A stretch of 64,000 nucleotides of DNA from Paracentrotus lividus (Eukaryota; Echinodermata; Echinoidea; Camarodonta; Echinidae), in assembly GCA_940671915.1 (NCBI GenBank), contig CALNVZ010003435.1, positions 10,194,786 to 10,258,785 on the forward strand. The letters run 5' to 3'. Of this stretch, positions 1 through 11,850 are shown in pieces. A program made the translations under genes and the position numbers. The notes below the pieces were generated by a model. That model did not search any database. It saw only the letters and a program-made list of their open reading frames with translations, and had not been told where the DNA came from. Within the stretch, counting starts at the first letter, position 1. Each line of letters starts with the position of its first letter.

Positions 1-490
1 CCCTATCATATTGCCTATTTACCCCCCACCCCCATGAATGGCGCCCTCCATTGGCGAGGATGCGGCCGCGCGCGATCTAATACTCTTCCTCTAATCTCTT
101 CGCCTCCGTCGAGATAAGTCGTACATTTTTGCCTGCGCCAAAATAGCGTGTTTTTCTCCCTTTGGGACTACTTTGCGGTTTTTTGCGAGGTTTAACTTCT
201 CAGGATAATCATATTGAGTATTCTGAGCTTTATTGGGGTCTAGTTTTTTGGTTTTTGCCGAGATTTTGATAGTTTTATCTCTCGGTGATCGTTTACTTTT
301 TCTCGCTCTCTCTCCGTAGACTTTCGTACGTTCCTTACTGTGTGTATGTAATACGTGTCGTAGTTTACGTTTGAGTGTTGTGTGTGTTGCGGTGCACAGC
401 TTGTTTGTGCTCCGCTTCTTGATAGACCCGCCTATTTACCCCCTTTTGTGTATTAACACTTTCTCTCTCTTCTTTATTTTCAGATTCATC
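1..490 (+). other. 5' leader-like segment of a retroelement ORF1
   Basis: This is GC-richer than the sequence downstream and contains CpGs, unlike the AT-rich bulk of the window. It leads into an open frame at 491 after a polypyrimidine stretch ending TTTTCAG (477-483), which would also serve as a splice acceptor. I see no TATA box or clear promoter. It could be the untranslated leader of the element whose ORF follows, or a host gene's first-exon region; the sequence does not decide between them. Confidence 0.3.
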
Positions 491-1093
491 ATGTCTAATT
501 TTCTTCTCGCGCCTGCTTCATATAAAAGGAAGCGGGTGAAGAAATTAGCGAGCAAGCGGTTTTCTTCGGAGAAGTCCCCCCTTGCGGGGGTGAGAGGCTT
601 GTCGTTCGAGGAGGCGTTGGACGCTGTCCTTCCGCCTTCTTCACCACATCGAACTTCGTGAGTATTATTGGGTCGAACACCGGCGGACAAAGCCTAGCTG
701 CTCGGAATTCGTCGGTCCTCAGAGTACGGGACCGTTGATGACCGACGGGCATGCGGCGTCCAGGACGATGACGATTACGGCCCTCGCGCCGGATCCGATA
801 GTCCTTTGCCACGTTCGATCAACGGAGAATCTAAAACGGTTACTACATCGGTTTCACAACCGGTGGCCGGTTCTCTGGTTAATTCAGTACTGGCTGAAGG
901 CGCCGGGTTCATTTCTCTCACGGTGCCGAATCCCATTGTGCCTCGGGCTTCGCCTGGCATAACCGGATCGAGCTCGGTTTCTATATCGAGTTTGTCCGGA
1001 CCGGATATCGGCGCCGTACCCTTAACTGAGGTAAAATATGGCGATTTGAGGTCAAATAGCAATGGTAGGCAAATGTATATTTCCATATCGTAA
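491..1093 (+). pseudogene. Decayed retroelement ORF1 (Gag-like) remnant, frameshifted
   Basis: Two open stretches in different frames look coding. The first (491-658) starts at an ATG after TTTTCAG and gives a very basic N-terminus with the motif KRKRVKKLASKRF, then LSFEEALDAVLPPSSP, and stops with TGA at 659-661. The second (about 703-1093, another frame) is hydrophilic and begins with RRSSEYGTVDD and an Asp-rich run (DDDDYGPRAGSDSPLPRS), then a Ser/Val/Pro-rich tail. Codon use and GC match each other and the DIRS-like element at the right end of the window, not the AT-rich flank. A basic N-terminus followed by a low-complexity acidic and Ser/Pro-rich part fits retroelement structural (Gag-like) proteins. 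A GTGAGT at 658-663 could be a splice donor, but no sensible intron joins the two parts. Membership in a DIRS family is my inference; a broken host exon is the alternative. Confidence 0.35.
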
Positions 1094-1924
1094 ATAATAA
1101 AATTAGAATTTAATTTTTATGATTATTTGAATAACACCCTTCTGCTTCATATTCAACATCTCTAATAATGGAGGTCATGTCCACCTTTTAAATATTGTTA
1201 TGACCTTGTTCCGCATGTTACCTTCCTTTTTATCACCGTACATGATTACGACCCATTAGTCCATTAGGAGAACACGACCAAAGGTAATGAATCGTAATGA
1301 GCACCTCAGACGCCTTTTCTTTGCTCAGCTTAATAAAGGTTAATTGCTGTAAGTTGGTTGTCGGTTGTGATTCTAATTTGTTACTTTGCTGACAAGGGTT
1401 AGATTATTTAAAGTAAGTCTGATATTATGATTTTTATTCGTCTGCGAAGAAGTCTCGCTGGAGGCATTATTTTTGAGGCTTTGTACATTTTGAAAAATTT
1501 TATGCTATTTAATGGTTTAGTTTGTGCTACTCTCATGTCAAATTGCTTGTTTTAGTTCGCTGAAAGTTCTATTGAACTGTACATGAAGCTTCTTTAAGTC
1601 TCCTTTTCAAGTTCATTTACATGTATATTGCAAAGTCTGTTAGGTTAAATGTATACCAATTCAATCTGCTCACTCAAAGTTTATATGTACATGTATTGGT
1701 TACTCATTTTCTATAAAAAATAATAACCCTCTCTCTATTTTTGTTTATCTAATTATTTATTTTATTTCATTATTTTTTTGAATTTTTTTTTGGAAGGGGG
1801 GGGGGGGGGAGTCTCATACAGTCTGGATATATAATTTTGTAATATTGGCCCCTACATAATACAGAATATTTTAAAATGGTAAGCAAGGGAATAGCCAGAT
1901 TGTCTGTGCATACATGTAGCCTAT
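1094..1924. other. AT-rich spacer
   Basis: No gene, RNA gene or clear transposon end is visible. It includes a T-rich stretch and a G homopolymer at about 1797-1810. Confidence 0.6.
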
Positions 1925-2720
1925 CAATGTCATGTTATCCTTATCCGATGACATTTCAAACAACACAAAATTTATCTTGATTGTCTATTTAGGGTTTATT
2001 AGATACATAGGCTTATCAGATAAAATAATTATTTGACTGGGCAAGAAGGCTATTGAGACACAGTGAACTATTGTGTGTTCTGTTTTTTTACACACTCATT
2101 GCAAATGTAATACCAGTAGTTTATCTTTTCTTTTAAGATAATTGTAAGTCTGAAGTTATGAAGTTGAAATATAGGAAAAATGCGGGAGGGTGGGTGATCT
2201 GACATTCTGGTCATCTAGACATTATCTAGAGACATTTAAAACAAGATCAGATTTATCTTGATTGTCTATTTAGGGTCAATTTACATTATTGTTGTAAACC
2301 TTATGTCAGCTAAGATGATTATTGTTCATTCATCCATTACATGACTGGGCACTTGGAGACTGATGAGCCACCTTAAACTATGATGACAATAGTTTGCACT
2401 AATAATTCATAATTTGTAATCATAAATTTATGTAAGTGTACTCACTATCAATTTTGAACATGTGAGGGTCATTAAAATTAGAGGAACACATTAAGAAAGT
2501 ATAGGCCCTACATAATAATTATAATGTTCTGATAGATTAGTTATGCCTTGCCATTGTGACATTTCAAACAAGACCTCACTTATCTTGATTGTCTATGTAG
2601 GGTTTATTAGATACACAGCTTTATCAGTTAAGATGAATTGTTCATTTACTGTTACCTGATTAGATTGGACACGATGACTAATAAGACAAAATGAACTGTT
2701 ATGTTCTCTTGTCACTCGTG
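1925..2720 (+). repeat. Degenerate tandem repeat, three units of about 280-330 bp
   Basis: Three diverged units each carry 'gacatttcaaacaa', then 'atcttgattgtctatt' and 'agggtttattagatac' (or a worn version), then a 'ctgggca...gag' segment. Copies begin near 1950, 2228 and 2556. The units differ by substitutions and gaps, so the array is old. No coding potential is seen. Confidence 0.6.
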
Positions 2721-2829
2721 GTGATGCTGATCTTATTAAATTTGATCAATGTGGAGTTCGTCTGCAGGCGCAATAATAAGTATTAAAAAGAAACATGACC
2801 CCCTCTTTCTAACCCTGCACTCTCCTTCA

Positions 2830-3011
2830 TTTGAAATAGTGAACCTTCATGCCTCTCCCATCCCTCCAGAATGGTAGTTGGTACCAGAATAAAAAAGGAT
2901 ACCTATGCCCATCCCTTACCCTTATTACCCAAGTTATTACCCCTTCATGCCCTTTGAATGGTACCAGGGAAAAGTGCTCCCATTTGTTATAGCAACGCCC
3001 ATCCCTCTCCC
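2830..3011 (+). repeat. Left remnant of a ~90-bp minisatellite
   Basis: One good unit (from 2921: 'cttattacccaagttatt', 'cccttcatgccctttgaatg', 'tgttatagcaacgccc') and one worn unit before it match the large array at 4714-5666 in the same orientation. They are separated from that array by the inverted-repeat element at 3014-4711, which therefore appears to have split a once continuous array. Confidence 0.7.
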
Positions 3012-3013
3012 TA

Positions 3014-4711
3014 TAGACTATAGGATGGTTGCTCAAATTGTGACTTCTCCCAGGGTTAGCCATCCCACCACACTTTAGGGATATGATAATATATAAAATA
3101 ATATATAAAGCAAATTCTATAATGTCGCGTATCTTAGATTTTGCACCAGCATTCAAAATAGAATTTAAGAATAATAAACATTACGAAAATCGATCAACTT
3201 GGCAATGTCCCCATTTGTTGCGTGTATTACACATTTCACCACCTATCAATAAGTGCGTGCAATGCCACGAGGCATTCTCAGCCTCGTTCGGTTTAATTCG
3301 TTAGTCGTCTGAAAATATTCCATTTCGAAGGCACCGATTGATCAGGATTCCGGTTAATGTGCTTATAAAAAAAACAATCATGTACACATGAAGGGTCAAA
3401 ATGACAATGACAGCAGAGCTGTATCAACACATCATTAATCTTCCGATGTCCGATCCTAATGTGTTGATATAACTCTGTTGTCATTGTCAAATTTAACCCT
3501 TCAAGTGTACATGATTATTGCTTTTATATTTCTCTCCCCACCCCCTATGTCTCTCTATCTCTCTCTCTCTCTCTCCCACGATGGCTAGGAGGATTGGAAG
3601 GGGAAGAGGTGGTACATGAATGAGCATTTAGTTGCATGTTTTCCATATCTTGTAGATAATAGAAAATTAAATCTATTTGAATATGTTTTGTGTTGTAGTT
3701 AATTGTTTTGGAGAAAACTGCAATATTTTCTTAATCATCAAATAGCAAGAGGAATCAAGTTTTGTACGTTACTCATCAAAACCATGATACCGCGGCTGCC
3801 TAACCTGTCTGTACAAAGCAAGAATGGAGTGCAAAATGAAATTTTTGCCTACATGAGGGGCACATAGAGTTAGATACTAATTTAAAAATTGACTTATGCC
3901 ACTTGTTTCCAGTTGCCATTAAAAGACAGCAGCGTGTGGTTGCGTTTCAAAAAACGAGTGGAAATTAAGGAGACCATTTTTAAATTTGTAGTTCTGGAAT
4001 GAATACAATGATCGCATTTCTCTCTTTCTTTATAATAGGGAGAAAATAAATTGAGGGAGTAGTAATTTCGTTGCAAAATGCCAGACCCAAGCCCGCACCT
4101 GTTTTCTTGCAACAAACTTGATTCAGTTTGTTTCCGATTCATTACTCTTTCATTAGCAATAGTGATCAACTTAGGTTGTTGGTTCTCTTCAAATCATTGA
4201 TAATGTTGGTTACTAGTATGACTGGATATTTCCTGATGTTGGACATATTTTGAAAAGTTTAGGTAAAGAATCCATGATTATGATTGTTTTCTATATAGTA
4301 CTAGAAGTATAAACTAATTTGGACCCAATAATCCTGTCTCAACAATCACTTTCATTTTTTCACTGGGAATCTCGTTTGTTTATATACGCAACATCGCTAG
4401 GGGTAAAGAAATGTGAATTGTCTTGAACGAGGCCGCATAGATCAATATGACGATACATGCGTGCATTTGCTTTTATTATACGTAAACACACAGTTAATGC
4501 CGGCCTTTTCCAGTTGATTCAGCCGAGTCAGATTGTATGAGCGGGCAATATTTTTTTTTTCTAGCTGTATTGCAAATTAGAAGATGCGCGACATATCACA
4601 TTGATGTGTGCCTGTTTTAAAACGGATTTTCATATGACAGGAGCGTGGTGGATTTTTCAACCCCGCGGAAATGGAAAACTAGCGACATTATCGGAACCAT
4701 CCCATAGTCTA
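3014..4711. mobile_element. Non-autonomous TIR DNA transposon inserted in a minisatellite
   Basis: The ends are inverted: 'tagactataggatgg' at 3014 against 'ccatcccatagtcta' ending at 4711. A diverged inverted repeat continues inward for roughly 250-300 bp; for example 'aatgtcgcgtatctta' (3121) faces 'agatgcgcgacatat' (near 4582), and 'gcctcgttcggtttaattc' (near 3281) faces 'gaattgtcttgaacgaggc' (near 4416). TA at 3012-3013 and 4712-4713 flanks it as a likely target duplication, as in Tc1/mariner-like elements. No transposase frame is present, so it would need an enzyme in trans. A second small hairpin lies inside it. Confidence 0.65.
3365..3525. repeat. Hairpin (foldback) of about 150 bp
   Basis: The left arm ('aatcatgtacacatgaaggg', then 'atgacaatgacagcagagc', then 'tgtatcaacaca') pairs with the right arm ('tgtgttgatataactctgtt', then 'gtcattgtca', then 'cccttcaagtgtacatgatt'). 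Arms are about 65 nt with a short loop near 3440-3450. It looks like a MITE or a nested palindrome within the larger TIR element. Confidence 0.75.
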
Positions 4712-4713
4712 TA

Positions 4714-5666
4714 ATTACTCAAGTTATTACCCCCTTCATGCCCTGTGAATAATATTAGGGGAAGTGCTCCCCCCCCATTGTTATAGCAAACGCCCGTCCC
4801 TCTCCCTTATTACTCAAGGTTTTTACCCCTTCATTGCCCCTTGAATGATATTTTAGGGAGAGTGGCGTCCCCATTTGTATATAGCAACTCCTGCCCTCTC
4901 CCTATTACTCAAGTTTACCCTTCATGCCCTTTGAATGATATTAGGGAGAGTGCGTCCCCATTTGTTTAGCAACACCTGTCCCTCTCCCTTATTACTCAAG
5001 TTTTACCCCTTCATTGCCCTGTGAATGATATTATGGAAAGTGCTCCCCCATTTGTTATAGCAATGCCTGTCCCTCTCCCTTATTACCCCAGTTATTACCC
5101 TGTTATTACCCCTTCATGCCCTTTGAATGATATAGGGAGAGTGCCCCCCATTTGTTATAGCAACACCGTGTCCCTCTCCCTTATTACCCAAGTTATTACC
5201 CCTTCATGCCCTTTGAATGATATTAGGGAGAGTCCTCCCCATTTGTTATAGCAATGCCCGTCCCCTCCCTTATTACTCAAGTAATTACCCCCTTCATGCC
5301 CTTGAATGATATTAGGGAGAGTGCTCCCCCATTTGTTATAGCAACGCCCGTCCCTCTCCCTTATTACCCCAGTTATTACCCCCTTCATGCCCTTTGAATG
5401 ATATTAGGGAGAGTACTCCCCCATTTTATAGCAACACCGTCCCTCTCCCTTATTACTCAAGTTTTACCCTTTCATGTCCTGTGAATAATATTAGGGGAGA
5501 GTGCTCCCCCCATTTGTTATAGCAACGCCCGTCCCTCTCCCTTATTACTCAAGTTATTACCCCCTTCATGCCCTTTGAATGATATTAGGGGAGAGTGCTT
5601 CCCCCATTTGTTATTGCAACACCTGTCCCTCTCCCTTATTACCCCAGTTATTACCCCTTCATGCCC
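4714..5666 (+). repeat. Minisatellite array, about 11 units of ~90 bp
   Basis: Each unit reads roughly 'ttattactcaagttattacc', 'ccttcatgccctttgaatg', 'atattagggagagtgctccc', 'catttgttatagcaacgccc', 'gtccctctccc'. Units vary in length through one-base changes in C and T runs and a few internal deletions. The array ends abruptly at 'catgcccgag' (about 5668). Open frames across it are by-products of the repetition. Confidence 0.9.
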
Positions 5667-5782
5667 GAGAAGATGGAGAACACCTAAACATCCTGAAGCT
5701 AATGCTGGCACCAAGGGGTCACCCAAACACATTTAGGTTGAAGATCTACGTAGCAAAACATATCTATTTAGATTCATAACAC

Positions 5783-6303
5783 TAGTATCGTTCACACGGC
5801 AAGCCTTAACTCCAAGTTAACTCCAAGTTGTCCTCGAGGACTATGTTCTCGAGGACAACTTGGAGTTAACTTGGAGTTAAGGCCCGTGTGAACGAACTTG
5901 GTGTTTATGTTCTCGAGGACAAGTCGGGGTTTATGTTCTCGACAGATCTTAGGGTTAAGGCTCGAAACTCCAAGCGGTGGGTGGTCTCCGATCGCGCGTT
6001 TGACCGTGTGGACACGATTTTAACTTGGAGTTACTGTTCTCGAGGATAAGAGTGACCTCTTGTAACGGTTAAACTTCCGGTTCAGTCAAGGGACATAGCC
6101 GAATAGTACAGGGAAATAAATAGTGCACGCTACACACAACTTGTACTTCCGGTCATCGGGCCTCTCACTACCCTCGAGGATAACTATCCCCGAGGATAAG
6201 CACTCCGTGTGAACGCAACTCGAGAACAAGCCATCGGGGTTTAAATTCTTAAGGATACAATCCTCGAGGACTAAAACCCCGATGGTCCCATGTGAACATA
6301 GCT
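5783..6303. mobile_element. Foldback MITE, longer copy
   Basis: It starts 'tagtatcgttcacacgg' and ends 'catgtgaacatagcta', an imperfect terminal inverted repeat. Near the left end lies an almost perfect palindrome whose arms are copies of 'ttaactccaagtt' and 'gtcctcgagga'. The word 'ctcgaggac' or 'ctcgaggat' recurs many times inside. No protein is encoded. A shorter copy of the same family lies in the opposite orientation at 7059-7340. Confidence 0.8.
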
Positions 6304-6795
6304 AATATGACCCCACTGAATATCCCAAAATGGCTCAACACCTCAAAATGGAAGTAGAGGAATAGCAGTTAATGGATCCTTCATTTTGGAAAGGTCCTTG
6401 GAAAGATGAATTAATGCTTATCTTAGATTTTCCAAACTTGCATTGTTTCATTTGATAGCTGCTTTTTTGGTGCCAATCCAGATTTGAAATTTGAATTTGA
6501 GATTTTAAATGTGTATCAATAAATTGATATAGAGGGTGCAGAATTGACTTTGTCAGTACTCTTTTATCCCAACATCTCCTAACCCTCTTCCATCATCTGC
6601 TGCTCTCTGAAATCCATTTTTACACTTTCCTAGTCCTACTATAAGTGTCTTATTTGAACATGAACAGGATACTGGGAAGTTTGTATATTTCACATATCAA
6701 GAAATTTAGAGGGTGCCAAATTTTCTGTTTATGAATTTTGTCACATGCTCCTACTATGCCTTCATCTTCAGGCTCTTTCCCTCTTTCCATTGAGG

Positions 6796-6998
6796 AGGCA
6801 TGATAGCTCAGTCGGTAGAGCGGTAGTCTCATAATGGGGAGATCCCTGGTTCGAAACCAAGTTGATGAGATAGTGCCCTCTGGTAAGACATTAATCCCCA
6901 ATACTAAGTCTCTGGGATAGGACTTAAAGCTCCATGGTTGCTAACTTATGAGCACTTAATTGCTTCCTTAGCAGTCAGCTGAAATAAACCAAACCAAA
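6796..6998 (+). mobile_element. tRNA-derived SINE
   Basis: The first ~75 bp resembles a tRNA gene with both internal Pol III promoter boxes: A box 'tagctcagtcggtagagc' and B box 'ggttcgaaacc'. A CAT lies in the anticodon region ('gtctcataatgg'). The acceptor arm does not pair and the T stem has a mismatch, so this is not a working tRNA. A non-tRNA body ('ctggtaagacattaatcccc') and an A-rich tail (about 6980-6998) follow, as in SINEs. Its body shares the 'ggcaagacatt'-type word with the element near 16538. Confidence 0.75.
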
Positions 6999-7058
6999 CA
7001 AATCCAATTGCTCTCATGGTCCTTGTGATGTATCTTTACATTTCCCCAGTCCTCTTTA

Positions 7059-7340
7059 TAGCTATGTTCACACGTGACCATCGGGATTTTAGTCCTCGAT
7101 GATTGTATCCCTAAGAATTTTAACCCCGACGGCTTGTTCTCGAGTCGGGTTCACATTATCCTCGAGTTTCGAGCCTTAACCCTAAGATCTGTCGAGAACA
7201 TAAACCCCGACTTGTCCTCGAGAACATAAACACCGAGTTCGTTCACACGGGCCTTAACTCCAAGTTATCCTCGAGGACTATGTTCTCGAGGATAACTTGG
7301 AATTAACTTGGAGTTAAGGCTTACCATGTGAACGATACTA
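7059..7340. mobile_element. Foldback MITE, shorter inverted copy
   Basis: The ends 'tagctatgttcacacg' and 'catgtgaacgatacta' match those of the element at 5783-6303 in reverse. The same palindrome ('gtcctcgag...ctcgagga' between 'ttaactccaagtt' arms) lies near its right end. It lacks about 240 bp of interior present in the longer copy. With that copy it forms a ~1.56-kb inverted pair around the SINE. Confidence 0.8.
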
Positions 7341-7599
7341 ATGCCTCCATCTCCAGACTATTAATTCTTCCATCATCATCATCATCATGACTCCCTGTCT
7401 TGCAGCCAGAGTATATTGTGTGAAGTTGAATGTCTTGTGAGTCCTCTAGGGACAGGCTGGAGGTCTTGACCATTAGATCAGAAATGGGTCAGTCCGGTAA
7501 TCACTGGTCATCACAAGGCTATTAGGCCTGGGAGTGTTAATCCCAGCCTTCCATTTTCTTTTAAAGCTGCATTGCAAGTTCTGGATTAATATGTGGATT

Positions 7600-7735
7600 T
7601 TTATGCTTTTTATTTTATTTATTTATTTATTTATTTATATATTTTTTTTAATTATTATTATTATTATTTATTTTTTTTAAATTTTTTATTTTTTTTTGGG
7701 GGGGTGAGGAGGGGGGGGGGAGGGGGGGTGGAAAG
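7600..7735. repeat. T/AT-rich tract followed by G-rich tract
   Basis: 'tttattta' tetranucleotide repeats and long T runs are followed by 'gggggggtgagg' and similar G runs. It is low-complexity DNA with no other feature. Confidence 0.9.
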
Positions 7736-10700
7736 ATTAGAGTCCTATGTTGCCTGTTAAGAACCAGAAAGCATTGAGTTTGTGGTAAATGTCTTGTTCT
7801 GCCCAATCAATATCATTTGCTTTGCCACCTTTAAAAGCTTGCTTTGTTTCTTAAAAATAAAAGAACATTAATGAGATAGCAAGGAGGGTTTCACACCAGA
7901 CATTTTCCTTGGGATATGACAAAAATAGTTTAGGCCTGCACATATACTAGGTTCCCCAATTCGACACTTTAGATCCCCCGGAAAAAAATTCAGGAGGTGG
8001 TAATACAATTTATTCTGGCGTACCCCATTTTTCAATAGTTGGTTTGATTTGGCTTGTTAATGTTGCTAAAATATTGAGATAGAAGTTAGTGAGTTTAGAA
8101 AGTAAGTTTCTGGTGAAAGTGGTTCTTGCATTGGTGAGTAGCGGTACTGATACAGGAAGATTTAATCTTACCGCGATGGATGGTTGTACTTCAAAATTGC
8201 AAATTGCACCTTGAAGACCAATGGGAGATTGGGGTAATAGGGGGCTACTGACGGTCACACTACGGACAATGGTTTCCATGGGGCATGTGATGGGTGAAGA
8301 TATGCACGGAACTTGTGTCCATTTCATCATCATCATCATCATCATCACCGGTTCCATTTGGTCCCCTGGAGCGGTGAAGGAATAGACTCAGAGACTCTTA
8401 AGTTGTTTACGTTCCAGTGAATTTGATCCTGGAGATGGTCACCCTCCGATGCTCTGAGTGACTGATGAAATGAGACCATTAGGCACCCTAAGAAGTATCC
8501 AAGATTTCCTCATCACTTGGACCTGAATAAGTAACCAAATCATGATGAGTGATATGGGGTAGAAGCTTGACAAATATTTTGGTTTGATGAACTCCTAAAT
8601 GGCACTAAATCTGATACTGAGAAATAAATTTTAGAGCAGAGACTGATGGATATTTTTGTTGAACTCTTAAATAGCCCTAAATCTGATCTTTCAGAAATGA
8701 TTGAAAGGATCAAAAGTTTTGTCAAAGTTTTAATGGAGCATCACAATTTGAAAAGAATGGACATTAACAAATCACATTGTCAATGTGGTTTGATTTTCAA
8801 CTCTTTAGTGAAATGTACAAAAATTTAAGTGCTCTTATTCTATAATTTATTAACCCAAAGAAAATCAAAACTTTTAAAAAATAATTTAGATTAAATCAAG
8901 AGCTGCGAGCAGCTTGCTGATCTAGAGCTAAAAGGGGCTTCATTTTACACATTGTTTCCATAGCCAAGTATAAAAAAGTGCCTGAAGTCTGCAAACACAG
9001 TTATGACTGATGTTCACACTTTCACACCCAACATAATATACAACTTAAAAGTATTTTGAGAACGAATAAATTGCAAGCTTGAGTTTGATAATGAAAAGGA
9101 CATTTCTGTTGTCAATAATCTATAATTTTTTTTTAAATGAAAAGGACATTTCTGTGATAGCTATGCAGTGTGCCCAATGGTACAGAAGTTGTGCAGAACT
9201 CTCCATAACAGAACTTGCATGCTCCCAGAAAGTGTACAGTGGGAACATTCCCTAAGATAACCATTGAAAGATGGAATATCCTGGATTTTTTTAGAAGGGC
9301 ATGGTTGCACTCTCTATAAAATTAAAAAGATGAAATAAAGTTATTCTCAAAAAAGGCATTAAATTCATGTCTTATCATCCACTGACAGATCTGATTTAGG
9401 TCACACTTCTATTTTTGGGCGCTTCCATGAATAAAACCTTAGAGATACAGAGCCGCTTCCTAATGGAGATGATGATGGGCTGCTAGGCAACACGCATTGC
9501 TTGCGTTAGTGTTATCTAGCAGTTTTATTTGGGATGAACTCTAGAATTAGCTTCAGTAAATATCATCTGATCCTATGCTACTGAATCTCTAATGAGAGAT
9601 TTCTTGATTAGGTGACAAATGACAAGACATATTTGGAGTCCTTTCCCTTCAATCCTAAAAAAATTCTAGTAAATAATATATCAATTTATAGTACAGGCTT
9701 GTTTTATATAGAAACCATGTATATTTCCATTTTGTCTGCTGAACAGGAACAGAGGAACAAAAATCAAAACTACCAGGTGAAAATTGTGAATAAATGTTAA
9801 TGGAATAGACGACAGAGACAAAGAGAGACAGAGAGAGGTAGGGGTAAGGAAAGGAAAGATAAAAAGAGAGAATGGAGAAAATAAAAGGTAATGGTTAAAA
9901 AGAAAGTTGTGTAGGTAGTTAATTTCAGGTCATTAGAACAGCTTCTCTCTGGACTATGTCCATTCTGAAAAAAAAAAATCTTTATTTTGTCCTCCACATC
10001 CTCTTTCTCTATTTGTAAACTTCCAAAATGGATGACAGAGCTATTGCCAATATAGAATATGAACTTGAAGTAACAGATGGGCTTTAAGGTTTATTAGTAA
10101 ATGATTATCTTGATGGTCAACTATGAGGTCACTACTGGTCAGTATAAAGAGATGGTCAAAGATAAGGAATAACACCAAGGGGTCAATTTTCTCAAGTCAG
10201 CACAAAACATATTTCTTTTACTTTCAAGAGAAATTTTATTGGAAGGAGCTTATAGACTTGAAGAGGAATTGGCTATCGTTTTAGAAGTAGGAGTAATAAC
10301 AGTAAGTTTGGGCCATACACTGGGCTTCATTTCGTCTCAGATGTATGGTTTGGGTTTCTGTTGAATTGAGGTTTTTTGTTAAGTTCATATTAAGTGCAAT
10401 AAAAATAGGGTTGAGCCAAGGGCCGAAGTTGAACTTACAATTATCGTTATGGACAATCCGGAGGGGTGACTGTGGAATGAGGGAGCTGTGGAGGGGCCAG
10501 TTTACAAATTAAACACCAACCAAAGTAAAAATTGTTAGAGATGTGTCATTTGTCCTTTTAATGGTGAGGAAAGTTAACTAAAAGTATTCATTAATAAATA
10601 AATAAAATTTATGATGATTCTAATTGCATTACCAGGATGAAAATACAAAAATCACCATTAGACTATTCGAGAGGTGACTTAGTAATTTTAGCGCTCAGTC

Positions 10701-11560
10701 ATCTTGTATGCTACTTTAAAATGATTTAAATAAGGCGAGAGTCATCTTTTTTTCTGTTCAATTCCTACTCCCTATTGAAGATTAATGAAGGTTAATTGTT
10801 TGGGGTTCAGTTTCATAAAGTTGCTGCACTCCAATTTTCCAAATTGCAGTGTGTGTCTGGAGGGAACTCTTGGTTTTTAATTCCTGTATCTATCACAAAG
10901 CAATTTCTTCTGAGAGATGGAAAATCTTTGTGTTTAAAAATATATACATCTATTTATAAGGCATATGTATTTCGTCTTAATGGAATATTATGAATTTGTA
11001 TGAATTTGGAAATTTTTGGAATTTTTTTTTAGCATTGAATAATCCAGTTTAGGGTCCAAAATCAAATTAGCCTTCAATTATATAATTTACAAATCCTATT
11101 AACCTATTTAATTTTACATATTAGGTTCTTTTCACATATTTGTTTCAGGCATTTACTTTCGATAAAAGAAAGAGCGTTAAGGTGCTGTTTAGAAGTGAAC
11201 TACCTAACTTGTCACTCCAAGTTCACTTCAACTTCAAGCAGGAACTATGATAGCATTAACCCAATTCAGCCTAATGGAAATTCAATTGCCCCTATCTAAG
11301 GCCATAATTTGGGAGGGGTAAAGTATTCATCCCCCTTGGAGAGAGGGGAACATTAATCCCCGGGACACACCCCTTGACAGGAGATGAAAAGTGGCAGACT
11401 CAGGATTTTAAAAGGTAGAAGGGGTATCCATATTATTAACTTTATTAGGAGTTGTCCTAACCAATTCATGGCAGCTTTTAATGTGATTGACTTGAGCAAC
11501 CACCACCCCCTTTGGACGCGCCATTTGAACTTGGGGGGTTTAAGTGATAGGAGAGTTTCT
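7736..11560. other. Non-coding stretch without a supported gene
   Basis: It holds a worn two-copy repeat of about 78 bp (8570-8700, 'ctaaatctgat' in each), a (CAT)7 run at 8324-8347, a short direct duplication of 'aaatgaaaaggacatttctg' near 9092 and 9135, and purine-rich DNA at about 9800-9890. A possible - strand exon at 8260-8365 is discussed as a finding. I see no transposon termini. Confidence 0.5.
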
Positions 11561-11562
11561 TA

Positions 11563-11850
11563 GGAAAGGGTGTGTGACCTATGAAGGTGATATGTAATTG
11601 CTTGAGGTCCTCCTGAGATAAATTGAGGGTTGACGTTAATCCCTTCTCCCCCACCCACCCATCCCCTCCCCCTCCGGATGCGCCAGTGATGAACTTGGGC
11701 AAGGCGGAAAGGGTGTGTGACAGAAGAAGGTGATATGTAATTGCATGAGGTCCTCCTGAGATGAATTGAGGGTTGACATTAATCCCTGCCCCCTTCCCCC
11801 ACCCACCCCTCCCCTCCTGGATGCACCACTAATGTCAATGGTTGGGTTTA
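11563..11850 (+). repeat. Two-copy tandem duplication, period ~144 bp
   Basis: Both copies contain 'gaaagggtgtgtgac', 'aaggtgatatgtaattgc', 'tgaggtcctcctgagat', 'aattgagggttgac' and a C-rich end before 'ggatgc'. The copies begin at 11563 and 11707 and are well conserved. Confidence 0.85.

Noticed and set aside
6796..6870. A tRNA gene with CAT anticodon
   Set aside because: The A and B boxes are good but the acceptor stem does not pair, the T stem has a mismatch and a SINE body and A-rich tail follow.
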